Counted from the stretch's first letter, positions 16,281 to 25,199 are shown. The stretch: DNA of 64,000 nucleotides from Burkholderiales bacterium (GCA_036262035.1 DATAJS010000009.1:124001-188000); one strand, 5' to 3'. Notes: a model not told the origin generated them from the sequence alone. A program made the numbers and translations.

Positions 16281-17369
16281 TTACTGCGCGTAGCGGTTGA
16301 TGATCTCCGGATCGAACTCGAGCCCCAGCCCCGGCTTCTGCGGCGCGACGAGCATGCCGTCCTCGATCTTCGGCGTTTCCTTCCACAGCCTCAGCGAGCG
16401 CGGCATGTATTCCACGGTCAGGCCGTTGGGCACCGCGGCGACGAGGTGCACGTGGATCTCGGGTACGAGGTGGCTGACGATGGGCTGGTTGAACGCTTCG
16501 GCCATCGCGGCGATCTTCACCCATTGCGTAGGACCGCCGGCGCGCATCAGGTCGACCATCACGATGTCGACCGAGCGCGCTTCCATCATGTGCCGGAACG
16601 GCACCGGCCCGTAGAGATATTCGCCGCCCGCGACGGGCGTATCGAGCGCAGCAGTGACGCGCGCGAGTCCGGCGAAATCGTCGGCGGTCGTCACGTCTTC
16701 GAGCCAGTAGAGGCCGACTTCTTCGACGCGCTTCCCGAACGAGATCGCCTGCGCGACGCTCCAGCGCTGGTTGATGTCGCACATGAGATCGATGTCGGGA
16801 CCGATCGCCTCACGCACGCGGCGCATGCGGTCGGCTTCGATGCGCGCGTTGGTCTTGCCGGGCAGCGCCATCTGGGTCTTCATCTGCCTGAAGCCCTTGT
16901 CGACCAGCTTCGGGCCCGCGCCGACGACTTCGTCGAGCGTGAGATCGCGGGTGAGCGCGCCGCTCGCGTAACACGGCACGCGATCGCGGAAGCCGCCGAG
17001 TAGCTTCCATACCGGCTGGTTCAGCGCCTTGCCCTTGATGTCCCACAGGGCGGTGTCGATCGCGGTGCAGGCGAGGGTGAAGATGCCGGCGGGACCGCAG
17101 CCTTTCGCGGCGGCGCGCAGCTTCTCGACGACCGCCTCGGGCCTTAATGGGTCTTCGCCAACCGTGAGCGCGCCGAGCTGGTCGACCGCGCTCTTCAGCG
17201 TCGCCGCGAGCCCGCCGCCGAAGAAGGTGATGCCGACGCCCTCGACGCCTTCGTCGGTGCGCAGTTGCAGGGTGACGAACGTGTACTGGTCCGCCTTGTC
17301 CGGGATGCCCGCGAGCGTAGGCGCGCCGGGCAGCTTCACGAGATGCGTCTTCAGGCCGGTGATCTTCAT
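16281..17369 (-). CDS. Mandelate racemase/muconate lactonizing enzyme family protein
   Basis: 362 aa enolase-superfamily protein with the N-terminal capping domain (1 to about 120) and a C-terminal barrel. Metal ligands D198, E224 and E250 are in C-D-I-N, W-L-E-D and G-G-E-Y. The D273/H300 dyad of the mandelate racemase subgroup and E320 are present. The opposite-face base motif K-x-K reads K164-T-Q166, so the second lysine is lost. That argues for one-sided chemistry such as acid-sugar dehydration rather than racemisation. Divergent from the Bug gene at 17460. Confidence 0.92.
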   Translation of the reverse strand: MKITGLKTHLVKLPGAPTLAGIPDKADQYTFVTLQLRTDEGVEGVGITFFGGGLAATLKSAVDQLGALTVGEDPLRPEAVVEKLRAAAKGCGPAGIFTLACTAIDTALWDIKGKALNQPVWKLLGGFRDRVPCYASGALTRDLTLDEVVGAGPKLVDKGFRQMKTQMALPGKTNARIEADRMRRVREAIGPDIDLMCDINQRWSVAQAISFGKRVEEVGLYWLEDVTTADDFAGLARVTAALDTPVAGGEYLYGPVPFRHMMEARSVDIVMVDLMRAGGPTQWVKIAAMAEAFNQPIVSHLVPEIHVHLVAAVPNGLTVEYMPRSLRLWKETPKIEDGMLVAPQKPGLGLEFDPEIINRYAQ

Positions 17370-17459
17370 CGTTCTCTCCCTTGGTGTCGTTCGATCGGCC
17401 GCCGCGCGCCGTTAGCCCTATACTGACTCCACACACATCACAACGGAGGAGCCAGGACC

Positions 17460-18458
17460 ATGCGATCGCTCGCGCTATGCAGCAGTCTGGGTTGTGCCGC
17501 TTTGCTCTGTGTCGTTGGCGCAGCCGCGCAGACGCCCGCCGGGAAACCGGGCGGAGCGTTCCCCGCCAAGCCGCTGCGCATCATCATCCCTTATCCGCCC
17601 GGCGGAACATCCGACATCCTCGCACGTTTGCTCGGCGTCAAGATCACCGAATCGTGGGGCCAAAGCGTCCTGGTCGACAACCGCACCGGCGCCAACGGCA
17701 ACATCGGCGCCGAGTTCGTCGCCCGCTCGCCGGCCGACGGTTACACCTATCTCGTGACCGACATCGGCAATCTCTCGGTCGCGCCGAACGTCTTCAAGCT
17801 GCCCTACGATCCGCACAAGGATCTCGCCGCGGTCACCACGATCTCGTATTCGCCGCACCTGTTGACCGTGCACCCCAGCCTGCCGGTGAAGAACACGCGC
17901 GACCTGATCGCGCTGGCGAAAGCGAGCCCGGGCAAGCTCAACCTGCCGACCGGCATGGGCGGCGCGACGCACTTCGGCGCGATGGAGATCGCCCAGCGCA
18001 CCGGCATCAAGTGGACTTACATCGGCACCCGCGGCGGCTCGGATTCTTCGCGGTCGGTGATGAGCGGGGAGACCGAAGTCCTGCTGCTCGGCATGCTGCA
18101 GTCGCTGCCGCACGTGAAGAGCGGCCGGCTGAAGCTGATCGCGGTGTCGAGCGATAAGCGCATCCCGTCGCTCCCCGACACCCCGACGATCGGAGAAGGC
18201 TCGCCCGCTCTCGCGGGCTTCGTCTCCGGATCGTGGCAGGGCATGCTGGCCCCGGCGAAGACCCCGCACGAGACGATCGACAAGGTCAACGCCGAGATGG
18301 GACGCATCCTCGCGATGCCCGACATCAGGGAAAAGCTCCAGACGCAGGGCACCGAGCCGCTCCCGGGGAAACCTCAGGAGATGGCGAAGTGGATGACGAC
18401 GGAGCGCGACCGCAACGCCAGGCTCATCAAGGCGACCGGGTTCAAGATGACCGAGTGA
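17460..18458 (+). CDS. Bug/TctC-family periplasmic binding protein
   Basis: 332 aa, longer than its relatives because of a spacer (T-P-A-G-K-P-G-G-A) after the signal peptide. I-P-Y-P-P-G-G-T-S-D-I-L-A-R, V-D-N-R-T-G-A-N-G-N and A-D-G-Y-T-Y-L are canonical; the usual V-P-Y-K-G-G is replaced by I-G-T-R-G-G-S-D-S-S, which changes the ligand pocket. GGAGGAGCC precedes the ATG. Divergent from the enolase-superfamily gene, a typical receptor-enzyme pairing for sugar acids. Confidence 0.93.
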   Translation: MRSLALCSSLGCAALLCVVGAAAQTPAGKPGGAFPAKPLRIIIPYPPGGTSDILARLLGVKITESWGQSVLVDNRTGANGNIGAEFVARSPADGYTYLVTDIGNLSVAPNVFKLPYDPHKDLAAVTTISYSPHLLTVHPSLPVKNTRDLIALAKASPGKLNLPTGMGGATHFGAMEIAQRTGIKWTYIGTRGGSDSSRSVMSGETEVLLLGMLQSLPHVKSGRLKLIAVSSDKRIPSLPDTPTIGEGSPALAGFVSGSWQGMLAPAKTPHETIDKVNAEMGRILAMPDIREKLQTQGTEPLPGKPQEMAKWMTTERDRNARLIKATGFKMTE

Positions 18459-18468
18459 ACAGCGGCGG

Positions 18469-19437
18469 CTAGTCGAGCCGCACGTTGAACTGCCGGAAGA
18501 GCTTGCCGACCAGCTCGTAGTCGGCCTTCACGCGCTGGTTGAGCTCTTCCGGGGTCTTGTGCACCGGATCGTAGGTGACGTTGCTGAGCTTGGACGCCAC
18601 CGTCGCATCACGCAGCGCAGTGCCGATCTCGCTATTGAGCTGATCGATGATCGGCTTAGGCGTCGCCCCCGGCGCGAAGATGCTGACCCACGTGGTGCAT
18701 TCGAAACCGGGGATGGTGTCGGCGATCGGCGGCACGTTGGGCAACAGCGTGACGCGCTCGGTCGACGTCACGCCGAGCGGCCGCGCACGGCCGGCCTTGA
18801 TGTGCTCGATGATGTCGCCGATGCCGGCGACCATCGCCTGGGTCTCGCCCGAGATCAGTCCGACGACGGCGGGCCCGCCGCCCTTGAAGGGAACCTCGGT
18901 GACCTGGACGCGCGTCATCGCTTCGAAGATCACCGAGTTCAGATGGATGAAGCTGCCGTAGCCCGCGTGACCGAGCAGCACCTGTTTCGGCCGTTTCTGC
19001 GCAAGCGTGATGAACTCTTTCACCGACCGCACCGGCATCGAAGGATGCACGGTCAGCACCGCGACCAGCTTGGTGAGCGGGGTTATCCCCGTGAAATCGC
19101 GCAGCGCGTCGTACGGCAGCCGACTGTAGAGGTGCGCGTTCGAGACGTGGGAGCCGACGGTCTGTATGAGGAGGGTGTAGCCGTCGGCGGGGCTCTTCGC
19201 GACGATCGCCGTGCCGGTCGTGCCGCCCGCGCCGGAGCGGTTGTCGATGATGAACGATTGTCCCATCTGCTCGGACAGCTTCGGCAGCACCACGCGGGCG
19301 GTGATGTCGTTGGCGCCGGCTGGCGGGAAGGGGACGACGACCCGGACGGGCTTTACGGGGTAATTCTGCGACCACGCCGCTCCGGCGGCGCACAGGATGA
19401 CGGCAAACAACACGGCAAACAGTCGAGCTGTTCTCAT
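18469..19437 (-). CDS. Bug/TctC-family periplasmic binding protein (paralogue of the 87-1055 gene)
   Basis: 322 aa, the same length as the gene at 87-1055. Both share signal peptide wording (A-A-G-A-A-W-S-Q), V-P-F-P-P-A-G-A-N-D-I, S-H-V-S-N, L-P-Y-D-A-L-R-D-F, V-P-F-K-G-G-G-P-A-V-V and the ending F-N-V-R-L-D or F-N-V-K-L-D. They are clear paralogues. It is convergent with the receptor at 17460-18458 and precedes, on the same strand, nothing but the IPNS-like gene upstream of it. Confidence 0.94.
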   Translation of the reverse strand: MRTARLFAVLFAVILCAAGAAWSQNYPVKPVRVVVPFPPAGANDITARVVLPKLSEQMGQSFIIDNRSGAGGTTGTAIVAKSPADGYTLLIQTVGSHVSNAHLYSRLPYDALRDFTGITPLTKLVAVLTVHPSMPVRSVKEFITLAQKRPKQVLLGHAGYGSFIHLNSVIFEAMTRVQVTEVPFKGGGPAVVGLISGETQAMVAGIGDIIEHIKAGRARPLGVTSTERVTLLPNVPPIADTIPGFECTTWVSIFAPGATPKPIIDQLNSEIGTALRDATVASKLSNVTYDPVHKTPEELNQRVKADYELVGKLFRQFNVRLD

Positions 19438-19489
19438 GCGGTCCTCCTCCCGTTGGAGCCCGCGGAGCGCGGGCCGTTATTTCACGGCA

Positions 19490-20527
19490 TCACGACATTT
19501 CCTTCTCTTTGGCGGTATAGCCTTTGCGGTGAAAGTAGTTCGCGTTGAAGAACTCGAGGATGAGATCGCGGTACACCGCGGGCGGATAGTGCGGCGGGTC
19601 GTCCGCGCTCGTGCAGCTCGGCAGGCATTCGATGGTCGAGGCCGGGTTCGGGCTGTAGAAGAACGCGATCGAATAGCGGTCGATGCCCGAGTCGTTGAGC
19701 ACGCCGTGCGGCGTGGACAGGAAGCGGTCGTTCGACCAGCGCTTCATCATGTTGCCGAGGTTGACGAGAAACGTGCCCGGAATGAGCGGCGGGGCGAGCC
19801 ATTCGCCGTTGGTGAGCCGCACCGCGAGGCCCGGCACTTTCTCGCGCGCGAGGATGGTGATGAACGAATTGTCGGTGTGCGGCGCCTGGCCGAACTGCTC
19901 GTCGTCCTGCGATTCCTGCGGCGGGTAATGCAGGAAGCGTAGCTGCGCGTGCGCCTCGTCCTCGAAGAACGGCGTGAAGTGTTCCGGCGGCATGTCGAGA
20001 GCGCGTGCGAGCACGCGCAGCATGCGTTCCCCGAGCGCTTCCATCGCCTTGAAGTAGCACAGCATCGCCGCGCGCATCGCTTCGTGTCCCTCCGGCCACT
20101 GGTTGCGCCCCCGCAGCGGCAGCCCGGCCAGCACGTCCCGGTGATCGGCGCCGCGGTCGTGGCTGATGAAGAAGCTCTCGTTGTAGTTGGGCCGCACCGC
20201 CTTGTGCACCGTGGAGGCGCGCTGCATGCTCTGGTTCACCGGGAGGTAGCCGATGTTGTTCTCGTTCAGCTTGAGCCGCAGCTTGTCGTCGGCGGGGATC
20301 GCGTGGAACTCGCGCGAGGCGTCGAACGCGCCGTCGATGATGTCCTGCGGCACGCCGTGCCCGGCGAGGTAGAAGAAGCCGACGTTCTCGCACGCATGCC
20401 GCACCTGTGCCGCCACCGCGTCCGATCCGCCGGGCTCGGCCCTGAACGCGGGGCCGAAGTCGATCACAGGTATCGCCTGCGTCGCTTCTTCGACGCTCCT
20501 CACCGCCATGGCCTTGAAGATGTTCAT
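19490..20527 (-). CDS. Isopenicillin-N-synthase-family 2-oxoglutarate/Fe(II) oxygenase
   Basis: 345 aa from ATG 20525-20527. N-terminal DIOX_N segment (I-P-V-I-D-F-G-P, then G-F-F-Y-L-A-G-H-G-V) and C-terminal jelly roll with H217-x-D219, H274 and the 2OG-binding R284-x-S286. The three iron ligands are intact, so an active oxygenase is expected. Substrate unknown. The Bug gene at 18469 lies 52 bp downstream on the same strand, so they may form an uptake-oxidation unit. Confidence 0.92.
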   Translation of the reverse strand: MNIFKAMAVRSVEEATQAIPVIDFGPAFRAEPGGSDAVAAQVRHACENVGFFYLAGHGVPQDIIDGAFDASREFHAIPADDKLRLKLNENNIGYLPVNQSMQRASTVHKAVRPNYNESFFISHDRGADHRDVLAGLPLRGRNQWPEGHEAMRAAMLCYFKAMEALGERMLRVLARALDMPPEHFTPFFEDEAHAQLRFLHYPPQESQDDEQFGQAPHTDNSFITILAREKVPGLAVRLTNGEWLAPPLIPGTFLVNLGNMMKRWSNDRFLSTPHGVLNDSGIDRYSIAFFYSPNPASTIECLPSCTSADDPPHYPPAVYRDLILEFFNANYFHRKGYTAKEKEMS

Positions 20528-20546
20528 CGTGCTCCCTCTCCCCCCT

Positions 20547-20600
20547 AAATCCGGGTCAGAGTCACATTCTCGCACCGAAATTCGACTCCGACCCCATTTA
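20547..20600. repeat. Palindromic REP-like element, family B (AAATCCGGGTCAGAGTCACATT arms)
   Basis: The left arm AAATCCGGGTCAGAGTCACATT faces a right arm AAATTCGACTCCGACCCCATTT. Copies are at 25602-25655 and 42805-42855. It lies in the space between the divergent IPNS-like and sigma factor genes, close to the IPNS-like start. Confidence 0.78.
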
Positions 20601-20663
20601 AGTCACAAACCTCCGCGCTGTCCCGTCTGTCCCAGGTAAACGACCTTTTTCGAACCATCAGCC

Positions 20664-21614
20664 ATGACCACGACCCTCTCCGAACGCGCCCAGCGCTACG
20701 ATCGCGACCACGCACGCAGCCTGCGCGCGCTGGCCTACCGCATGCTCGGCTCGCGGGCGGACGCCGAGGACATCGTGCAGGAGGCCTGGCTGCGCTGGGC
20801 CGAGGTGGACGAAGACACGGTCCAGCACTCCGGCGCCTATCTCTCGCGCCTGGTGACCAACCTGTGCCTGGACAAGCTGCGCTCGGCGGCCGCGAGACGC
20901 GAGCAATACGTCGGCGTGTGGCTGCCCGAGCCGCTGCTGAACGAGGAGGCCGGCTGGTCGCCGGGTCCCGAGGTGCAGACCGAGTTCGCGCAGGACGTGT
21001 CCGTGGCCTTCATGCTGGCGCTGGAGCGGCTGTCGCCGCTGGAGCGCGCGGCCTTCCTGCTGCACGAGGTATTCGACCTCGACTTCGACGAGATCGGGCG
21101 GCGCCTCGGGCGCAGCCCGGCCGCGTGCCGCCAGTTGGCGAGCCGCGCGCGCAGCCACGTGACGGCCGATTATGCGCGCCGCGAAGTGCAGGACGAAGAG
21201 CGCCAGCGCCTGTTCGCCGCGTTCAGCGACGCGGTGCGCAATCACGACGTCGACGCCTTGACCAAGGTCCTGACCGAAGATGCGGTGATGCTGGCCGACG
21301 GCGGCGGCAAGGTCAGCGCCGTGCCGCGCCCGCTGCACGGCGGCGCGCTGGTCGCCAGGGCTTTCATCGGCTTTGCGAAGCTGCCCGGCAGCCGCACGTG
21401 GCGGCTGGAACCGGCCCTCATCAACGGCCTGCCGGGTTGCCTGGTCTTCGACGACGCGAGCGGCCGACTGGTGCAGACCGTCGCGCTGGCGCCTTCGGCC
21501 ATGGAGCCCGGTCGCATCGGCGCGCTGTACATCCAGCGCAATCCCGACAAGCTGCGGGGCGTTCTGGCGAGCCTCGGCCGCGATGTCACATCGGACGAAG
21601 ACGCCTCGTCTTGA
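20664..21614 (+). CDS. sigJ: ECF41-family RNA polymerase sigma factor (SigJ-like)
   Basis: 316 aa. Sigma-2 region (L-A-Y-R-M-L-G-S-R-A-D-A-E-D-I-V-Q-E-A-W) and sigma-4 helix-turn-helix (about residues 110-165) are followed by a SnoaL-like C-terminal domain of about 120 residues carrying the diagnostic D-G-G-G-K motif (A-D-G-G-G-K-V-S). In ECF41 factors this domain acts as a built-in regulator in place of an anti-sigma factor. The family typically controls a neighbouring COE gene, and the CMD gene directly downstream fits. Confidence 0.95.
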   Translation: MTTTLSERAQRYDRDHARSLRALAYRMLGSRADAEDIVQEAWLRWAEVDEDTVQHSGAYLSRLVTNLCLDKLRSAAARREQYVGVWLPEPLLNEEAGWSPGPEVQTEFAQDVSVAFMLALERLSPLERAAFLLHEVFDLDFDEIGRRLGRSPAACRQLASRARSHVTADYARREVQDEERQRLFAAFSDAVRNHDVDALTKVLTEDAVMLADGGGKVSAVPRPLHGGALVARAFIGFAKLPGSRTWRLEPALINGLPGCLVFDDASGRLVQTVALAPSAMEPGRIGALYIQRNPDKLRGVLASLGRDVTSDEDASS

Positions 21615-21666
21615 AGGTGTGATCACGAGCAAACCATCAACCCTCGACACAGGACACCGAACGATC

Positions 21667-22164
21667 ATGAGCCACACCAACGCACCCACCCGCCTGAACC
21701 ACATGGAGCAGTCGCCGGACCTCGTCAAGAAGCTGGTCGACCTCGGCGCGACGATCGTCAACAGCGGCCGCATCGAGCAGGGGTTATCGCACCTGGTGGA
21801 TATCCGCGCCTCGCAGTTGAACGGCTGCGCGTTCTGTCTCGACATGCACGTCAAGGAGGCGAAGCTGCACGGCGAGCGCGAGCTGCGCCTGTACCACGTG
21901 GCGATCTGGCGCGAGTCGCCGCTGTTCACCCCGAAGGAACGCGCCGCGCTCGCCTTGACCGAGGCGCTCACCCGGATCGCGCCGACGGGCATCTCCGACG
22001 AGCTCTATGCCGAGACGCGCGAGCATTTCAGCGAGAAAGAGCTCTCGACACTGATCTTCCGCATCATGGTCATCAATGCATGGAACCGCGCCAACGTGGC
22101 CGTTCGCACCACGCCGGGCGTCTACGACAAGAACTACGGTCTGGATAAGGCGGGGCTTGCGTAA
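21667..22164 (+). CDS. Carboxymuconolactone decarboxylase family protein, ECF41 partner
   Basis: 165 aa from ATG 21667; no long extension is needed. The redox motif N-G-C54-A-F-C57-L-D-M-H61 is intact. The position 52 bp after an ECF41 sigma gene is the classic arrangement in which the sigma factor activates its own CMD-type target. Only 7 of the first 10 residues resemble family leaders, so the first ATG is preferred on spacing alone. Followed by two abutting repeats. Confidence 0.93.
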   Translation: MSHTNAPTRLNHMEQSPDLVKKLVDLGATIVNSGRIEQGLSHLVDIRASQLNGCAFCLDMHVKEAKLHGERELRLYHVAIWRESPLFTPKERAALALTEALTRIAPTGISDELYAETREHFSEKELSTLIFRIMVINAWNRANVAVRTTPGVYDKNYGLDKAGLA

Positions 22165-22173
22165 CCACCTACT

Positions 22174-22270
22174 GTGTCATTGCGAGGAGCCGCGATGCGG
22201 CGACGAAGCAATCTCGAGGCGCTCGGCGACGCTCGTGCGCCACGAGATCGCCACGGCTCGCTTCGCGAAT
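22174..22270. repeat. CATTGCGAGG repeat copy truncated by a family A element
   Basis: Starts GTCATTGCGAGGAGCCG, contains GCGACGAAGCAATC and CGCCACGAGATCGCCACGGCTCG, and breaks off at CTTCGCGA, where the 10239 copy continues TGACA. The next bases are the AATGGGGTCAGG arm of the following element, so this copy appears interrupted. Confidence 0.75.
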
Positions 22271-22456
22271 AAATGGGGTCAGGTCCACATTTCTGTGATT
22301 CGACACCCAGCGGCACCTTTGCTCAGGTGCGCCTGCCGGCCAACGGCGCAACCGCAACGTAACGCCGCACGCTGTATTCCGCCGTCCACGGTGCGACCGC
22401 TCGGAAAAGGCCGACCTCCAAAGGTACGGCCGGAAATGTGGACCTGACCCCGATTA
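22271..22456. mobile_element. MITE-like element with family A terminal inverted repeats
   Basis: 186 bp bounded by AAATGGGGTCAGGTCCACATTT (left) and AAATGTGGACCTGACCCCGATTA (right), a near-perfect inverted pair of about 20 bases. The 140-bp interior has no ORF of note. The same arms occur almost fused at 4012 and 8794, suggesting those are the minimal form. No transposase is encoded; mobilisation in trans (for example by a REP-associated tyrosine transposase) is inferred only. It fills most of the 300-bp gap between genes. Confidence 0.6.
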
Positions 22457-22464
22457 GGAAATAG

Positions 22465-24006
22465 CTACGGCGCGTCGCGCGCGCTCGCCATCTCCAGCCA
22501 GTCCAGCTCTTCCTCGATGCGGTGGAACGCGTCGTCGCCGATCTCGTAGCTCGCGCGCATGTCGAAGACCGCTTTCCGCGCGGCGCGCAAGGCGTTGCGA
22601 TGCAGATCGGTGTGCGCCGCGTGCGCGCCGTCCGCGCGGGCGGATTCCTCGTAGGCGAGGTGTGCCTCGAACTCGTGCCGCACGAGATCGGCGAGAGGAG
22701 AGCGGTCGTGCGCGAAGCTCGCGAGGCCTGCCTGCAGCGCGCGCTCGCGCGCGGTGTCGACCTCGTGTGACACCGGGTCGCCGTCGCGCAGAGCGAGCGC
22801 GCGCATCAGCGCCTTCAGCGTGAGCCCCTGGATCGCCAGGGTGCCGAGCACCACGCAGAAGGCGGTCAACAGGATCAGGTCGCGGTACGGGAAACCTGTG
22901 GGCAGCGCCATCGCCGCAGCGAGCGAGACGATGCCGCGCATGCCCGACCACGCGATGAGCAGCCCGCTGCCCACCGTCGGACGCAGCATCGGCCGCGGCG
23001 GGTTGAAGCCGACGCGGCTGATCCTCCAGCGCAGGGCGGCGTTGAACGTCATGTGCCAGGCGATACGCACGACGATCGCCGTCACCAGCACCGCGCCCGC
23101 GACGCCGAAGTAACGCACGTAGTCCGCGGGCTCGAGCGCCTCGAGTATCGGCCCGACCTGCAGGCCGATGAAGATGAACGCGAGGACGTTCAGCGCGAAC
23201 ACCACCGTCTCCCACACCGCGTAGGTCGGCACCCGGATGCGCGCGGGCGTGACCGCGGGCGCGGTGCGAGCGACCGTGATCGCGTGGCACACGGTCGTGA
23301 GCACGCCGGAGAGTCCGATGTGCTCGGCGAGGATCCACACGCCGAACGTGGTGACGAACTGCACGATGATCGCGGTCGGCACGTGCTGTATGCGCTCGAG
23401 CAGGCGCACCGTGAGCCAGCCGAGCGCCGGACCGACGATGAGGCTGCCCACCACCGCGATCAGGAACGTCGGCGCGACGCTCGCGATCGAGAATCCGCCG
23501 GCGGCCGCACCGACCGCGACACGGTAGATGAGCAGGGCGCTCGCATCGTTCAGCAGGCTCTCGCCTTCGAGCACCGTGAGGATGCGCTGCGGCGGCTGCA
23601 AAGGGCGCAGCACCGCGGTCGCCGCGACCGCGTCGGGCGGCGCGACGATCGCGCCCAGCGCGACCGCCGCCGCCCACGGCATCGCAGGGACGAGCGCGTG
23701 CGCGACGAACGCGACCGCCGCAGTCGTGAGCCCCACCGCCACGACCACCAGCGCAGTCACCGGCGCCCAGTTGTCCCTCAGGTCGCGCAACGAAGTGTCG
23801 TACGCGGCATCGAGCAGCACCGGCGCGACGAAGAGCGCGAGCACGAGCTCGGGCGGCACGGTGAACGCGGGCATCCCCGGCACGAACGCGAGCAGCGCGC
23901 CGCCGATCGCCAGGAACACCGGATACGGCGCGCCGACACGGCGGGCGGCGGCCGCGAGGATGATGGCCGCGACAAAGAGCGTGAGGATGTGTTCGAGGGC
24001 TTCCAC
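22465..24006 (-). CDS. Na+/H+ antiporter, CPA1 (NhaP-like) family
   Basis: 513 aa from GTG 24004-24006, whose G is the last base of the upstream TAG, so translation is coupled. About 12 hydrophobic segments; the conserved E-S-L-L-N-D-A-S-A-L-L-I-Y motif (ion-binding Asp) and G-M-R-G-I-V-S-L-A-A-A are visible. A cytoplasmic tail of about 120 residues rich in R/E follows. It exchanges protons for Na+ or K+ in the inner membrane. A longer ORF to 24306 lies antisense-frame over the upstream gene and is rejected. Confidence 0.92.
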   Translation of the reverse strand: MEALEHILTLFVAAIILAAAARRVGAPYPVFLAIGGALLAFVPGMPAFTVPPELVLALFVAPVLLDAAYDTSLRDLRDNWAPVTALVVVAVGLTTAAVAFVAHALVPAMPWAAAVALGAIVAPPDAVAATAVLRPLQPPQRILTVLEGESLLNDASALLIYRVAVGAAAGGFSIASVAPTFLIAVVGSLIVGPALGWLTVRLLERIQHVPTAIIVQFVTTFGVWILAEHIGLSGVLTTVCHAITVARTAPAVTPARIRVPTYAVWETVVFALNVLAFIFIGLQVGPILEALEPADYVRYFGVAGAVLVTAIVVRIAWHMTFNAALRWRISRVGFNPPRPMLRPTVGSGLLIAWSGMRGIVSLAAAMALPTGFPYRDLILLTAFCVVLGTLAIQGLTLKALMRALALRDGDPVSHEVDTARERALQAGLASFAHDRSPLADLVRHEFEAHLAYEESARADGAHAAHTDLHRNALRAARKAVFDMRASYEIGDDAFHRIEEELDWLEMASARDAP

Positions 24007-25199
24007 TAGAGCAGCGGCTTGTCGACCTCCAGCGGTGACAGCTCGAACGCCGTCGCGATGAAGCTCGTCATCGCGACGTAACCCGCGAGCGCCGCGACCT
24101 GGATGGTCGCGGACAAGCCGTAGCGGTCGAGCATGCGGGCGTGGACCTCGTCGGACACGTGGTGATTGGGCCGCAGGAGCTGCAGGCAATAGGTGGCGAC
24201 GAGGCGTTCGTCGTGCGAGGCGGCGCGCAGCGCGCCGTCGGCGACCTGCGGCACGAGGGTCGCATCGAATGCGCAGTCCTCGGCCATCGCCTTCCCCGCG
24301 GCCCACGTATACGGCGCGTCGAGCTCGCGCGCCGTCAACAGCGTAACCAGCGCGCGGGTCTGCGGGGCGAGGCCCGACTGATACAGGATGTACTCGCCGA
24401 TGTGCGCGATGCGCTCGGCGACGTCGGGCGTGTGGAGCAGCACCGCGTAGAGCGGCGAGATCCAGCCGCGGCTGCGGATCACGCGATCGAGGAAATGCTG
24501 GTCGGCGGGTGCGAGATGATCGTGCCCGGTCAGCGCCGGCAGCCGCGGCGTCGCACGCGTCTCGGCCAGCGGCGGCAGCGATGGGCGCTCACTGCCGGAC
24601 CATGGCCGTCCGCGCACGCGCAGCGGCTCGAAAGGCCTGCGCTGCGCGAGCTGCGAAGGCGACATCTCCATCTCCATCGCGACGAGCGGCAGCGCGATCA
24701 TCGCGAAATAGCCGAGCGTCACCACGAGCTCTACCAGCGCCTTGTCGCCGTAATGCGCGCGCGCCTGGTCGAACAGGCCGTCGCCGACGCGGTGATCGCC
24801 CGAGACGAGCGCGCTGCAAAGCTCGTCGATGAGCCGCTCGGTCGGATCGAGCTCGGGCGTGCGGCCTTCGCGGATCGCATCGGCGGTCGCCTGCGAGACG
24901 CCCGCGTCGATCGACCAGTTGTGCCACGCGGCCCACTCGTACGGCGACTCGAGGACGCGCGAGCCGATCAGCGATACGAAGCAGCGGTCGCGCAGAGGCA
25001 CGATCGATTCGTCGGCCTGTCCGCGCGCGTGGAAGTAATGCCCGAGCTGCGCGAAGCGCGCCGCGAGATCGGGACTGCTGTTCGAGAGCACGATGAACGG
25101 CCCGCTGATCGGGCGGCGGCGTATCGCGAGGACGGCGTCGAAGAAGCGCCGCTCGCCGGGCGGCAGCGATTCGCGATCGGGTTTGGTCACTCGGGCCAC
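24006..25199 (-). CDS. Tandem carboxymuconolactone decarboxylase-like protein without CxxC
   Basis: 397 aa built of two AhpD/CMD-like halves (about 1-190 and 205-397). Each half has a P-x-x-R-R or P-Q-T-R-A start helix, then S-P-Y-E-W-A-A-W-H in half 1 and A-P-Y-T-W-A-A-G-K in half 2. Neither has the CxxC of peroxidase-type members; Y-x-W at that place is the pattern of non-redox CMD proteins. Internal duplication inside one chain is uncommon. Translationally coupled to the CPA1 antiporter downstream, for no obvious reason. Confidence 0.85.
   Translation of the reverse strand: MARVTKPDRESLPPGERRFFDAVLAIRRRPISGPFIVLSNSSPDLAARFAQLGHYFHARGQADESIVPLRDRCFVSLIGSRVLESPYEWAAWHNWSIDAGVSQATADAIREGRTPELDPTERLIDELCSALVSGDHRVGDGLFDQARAHYGDKALVELVVTLGYFAMIALPLVAMEMEMSPSQLAQRRPFEPLRVRGRPWSGSERPSLPPLAETRATPRLPALTGHDHLAPADQHFLDRVIRSRGWISPLYAVLLHTPDVAERIAHIGEYILYQSGLAPQTRALVTLLTARELDAPYTWAAGKAMAEDCAFDATLVPQVADGALRAASHDERLVATYCLQLLRPNHHVSDEVHARMLDRYGLSATIQVAALAGYVAMTSFIATAFELSPLEVDKPLL

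Noticed and set aside
14671-16782. 703-codon minus ORF opposite the TPR gene
   Set aside because: Shadow frame: TPR protein with signal peptide and ribosome site is on plus.
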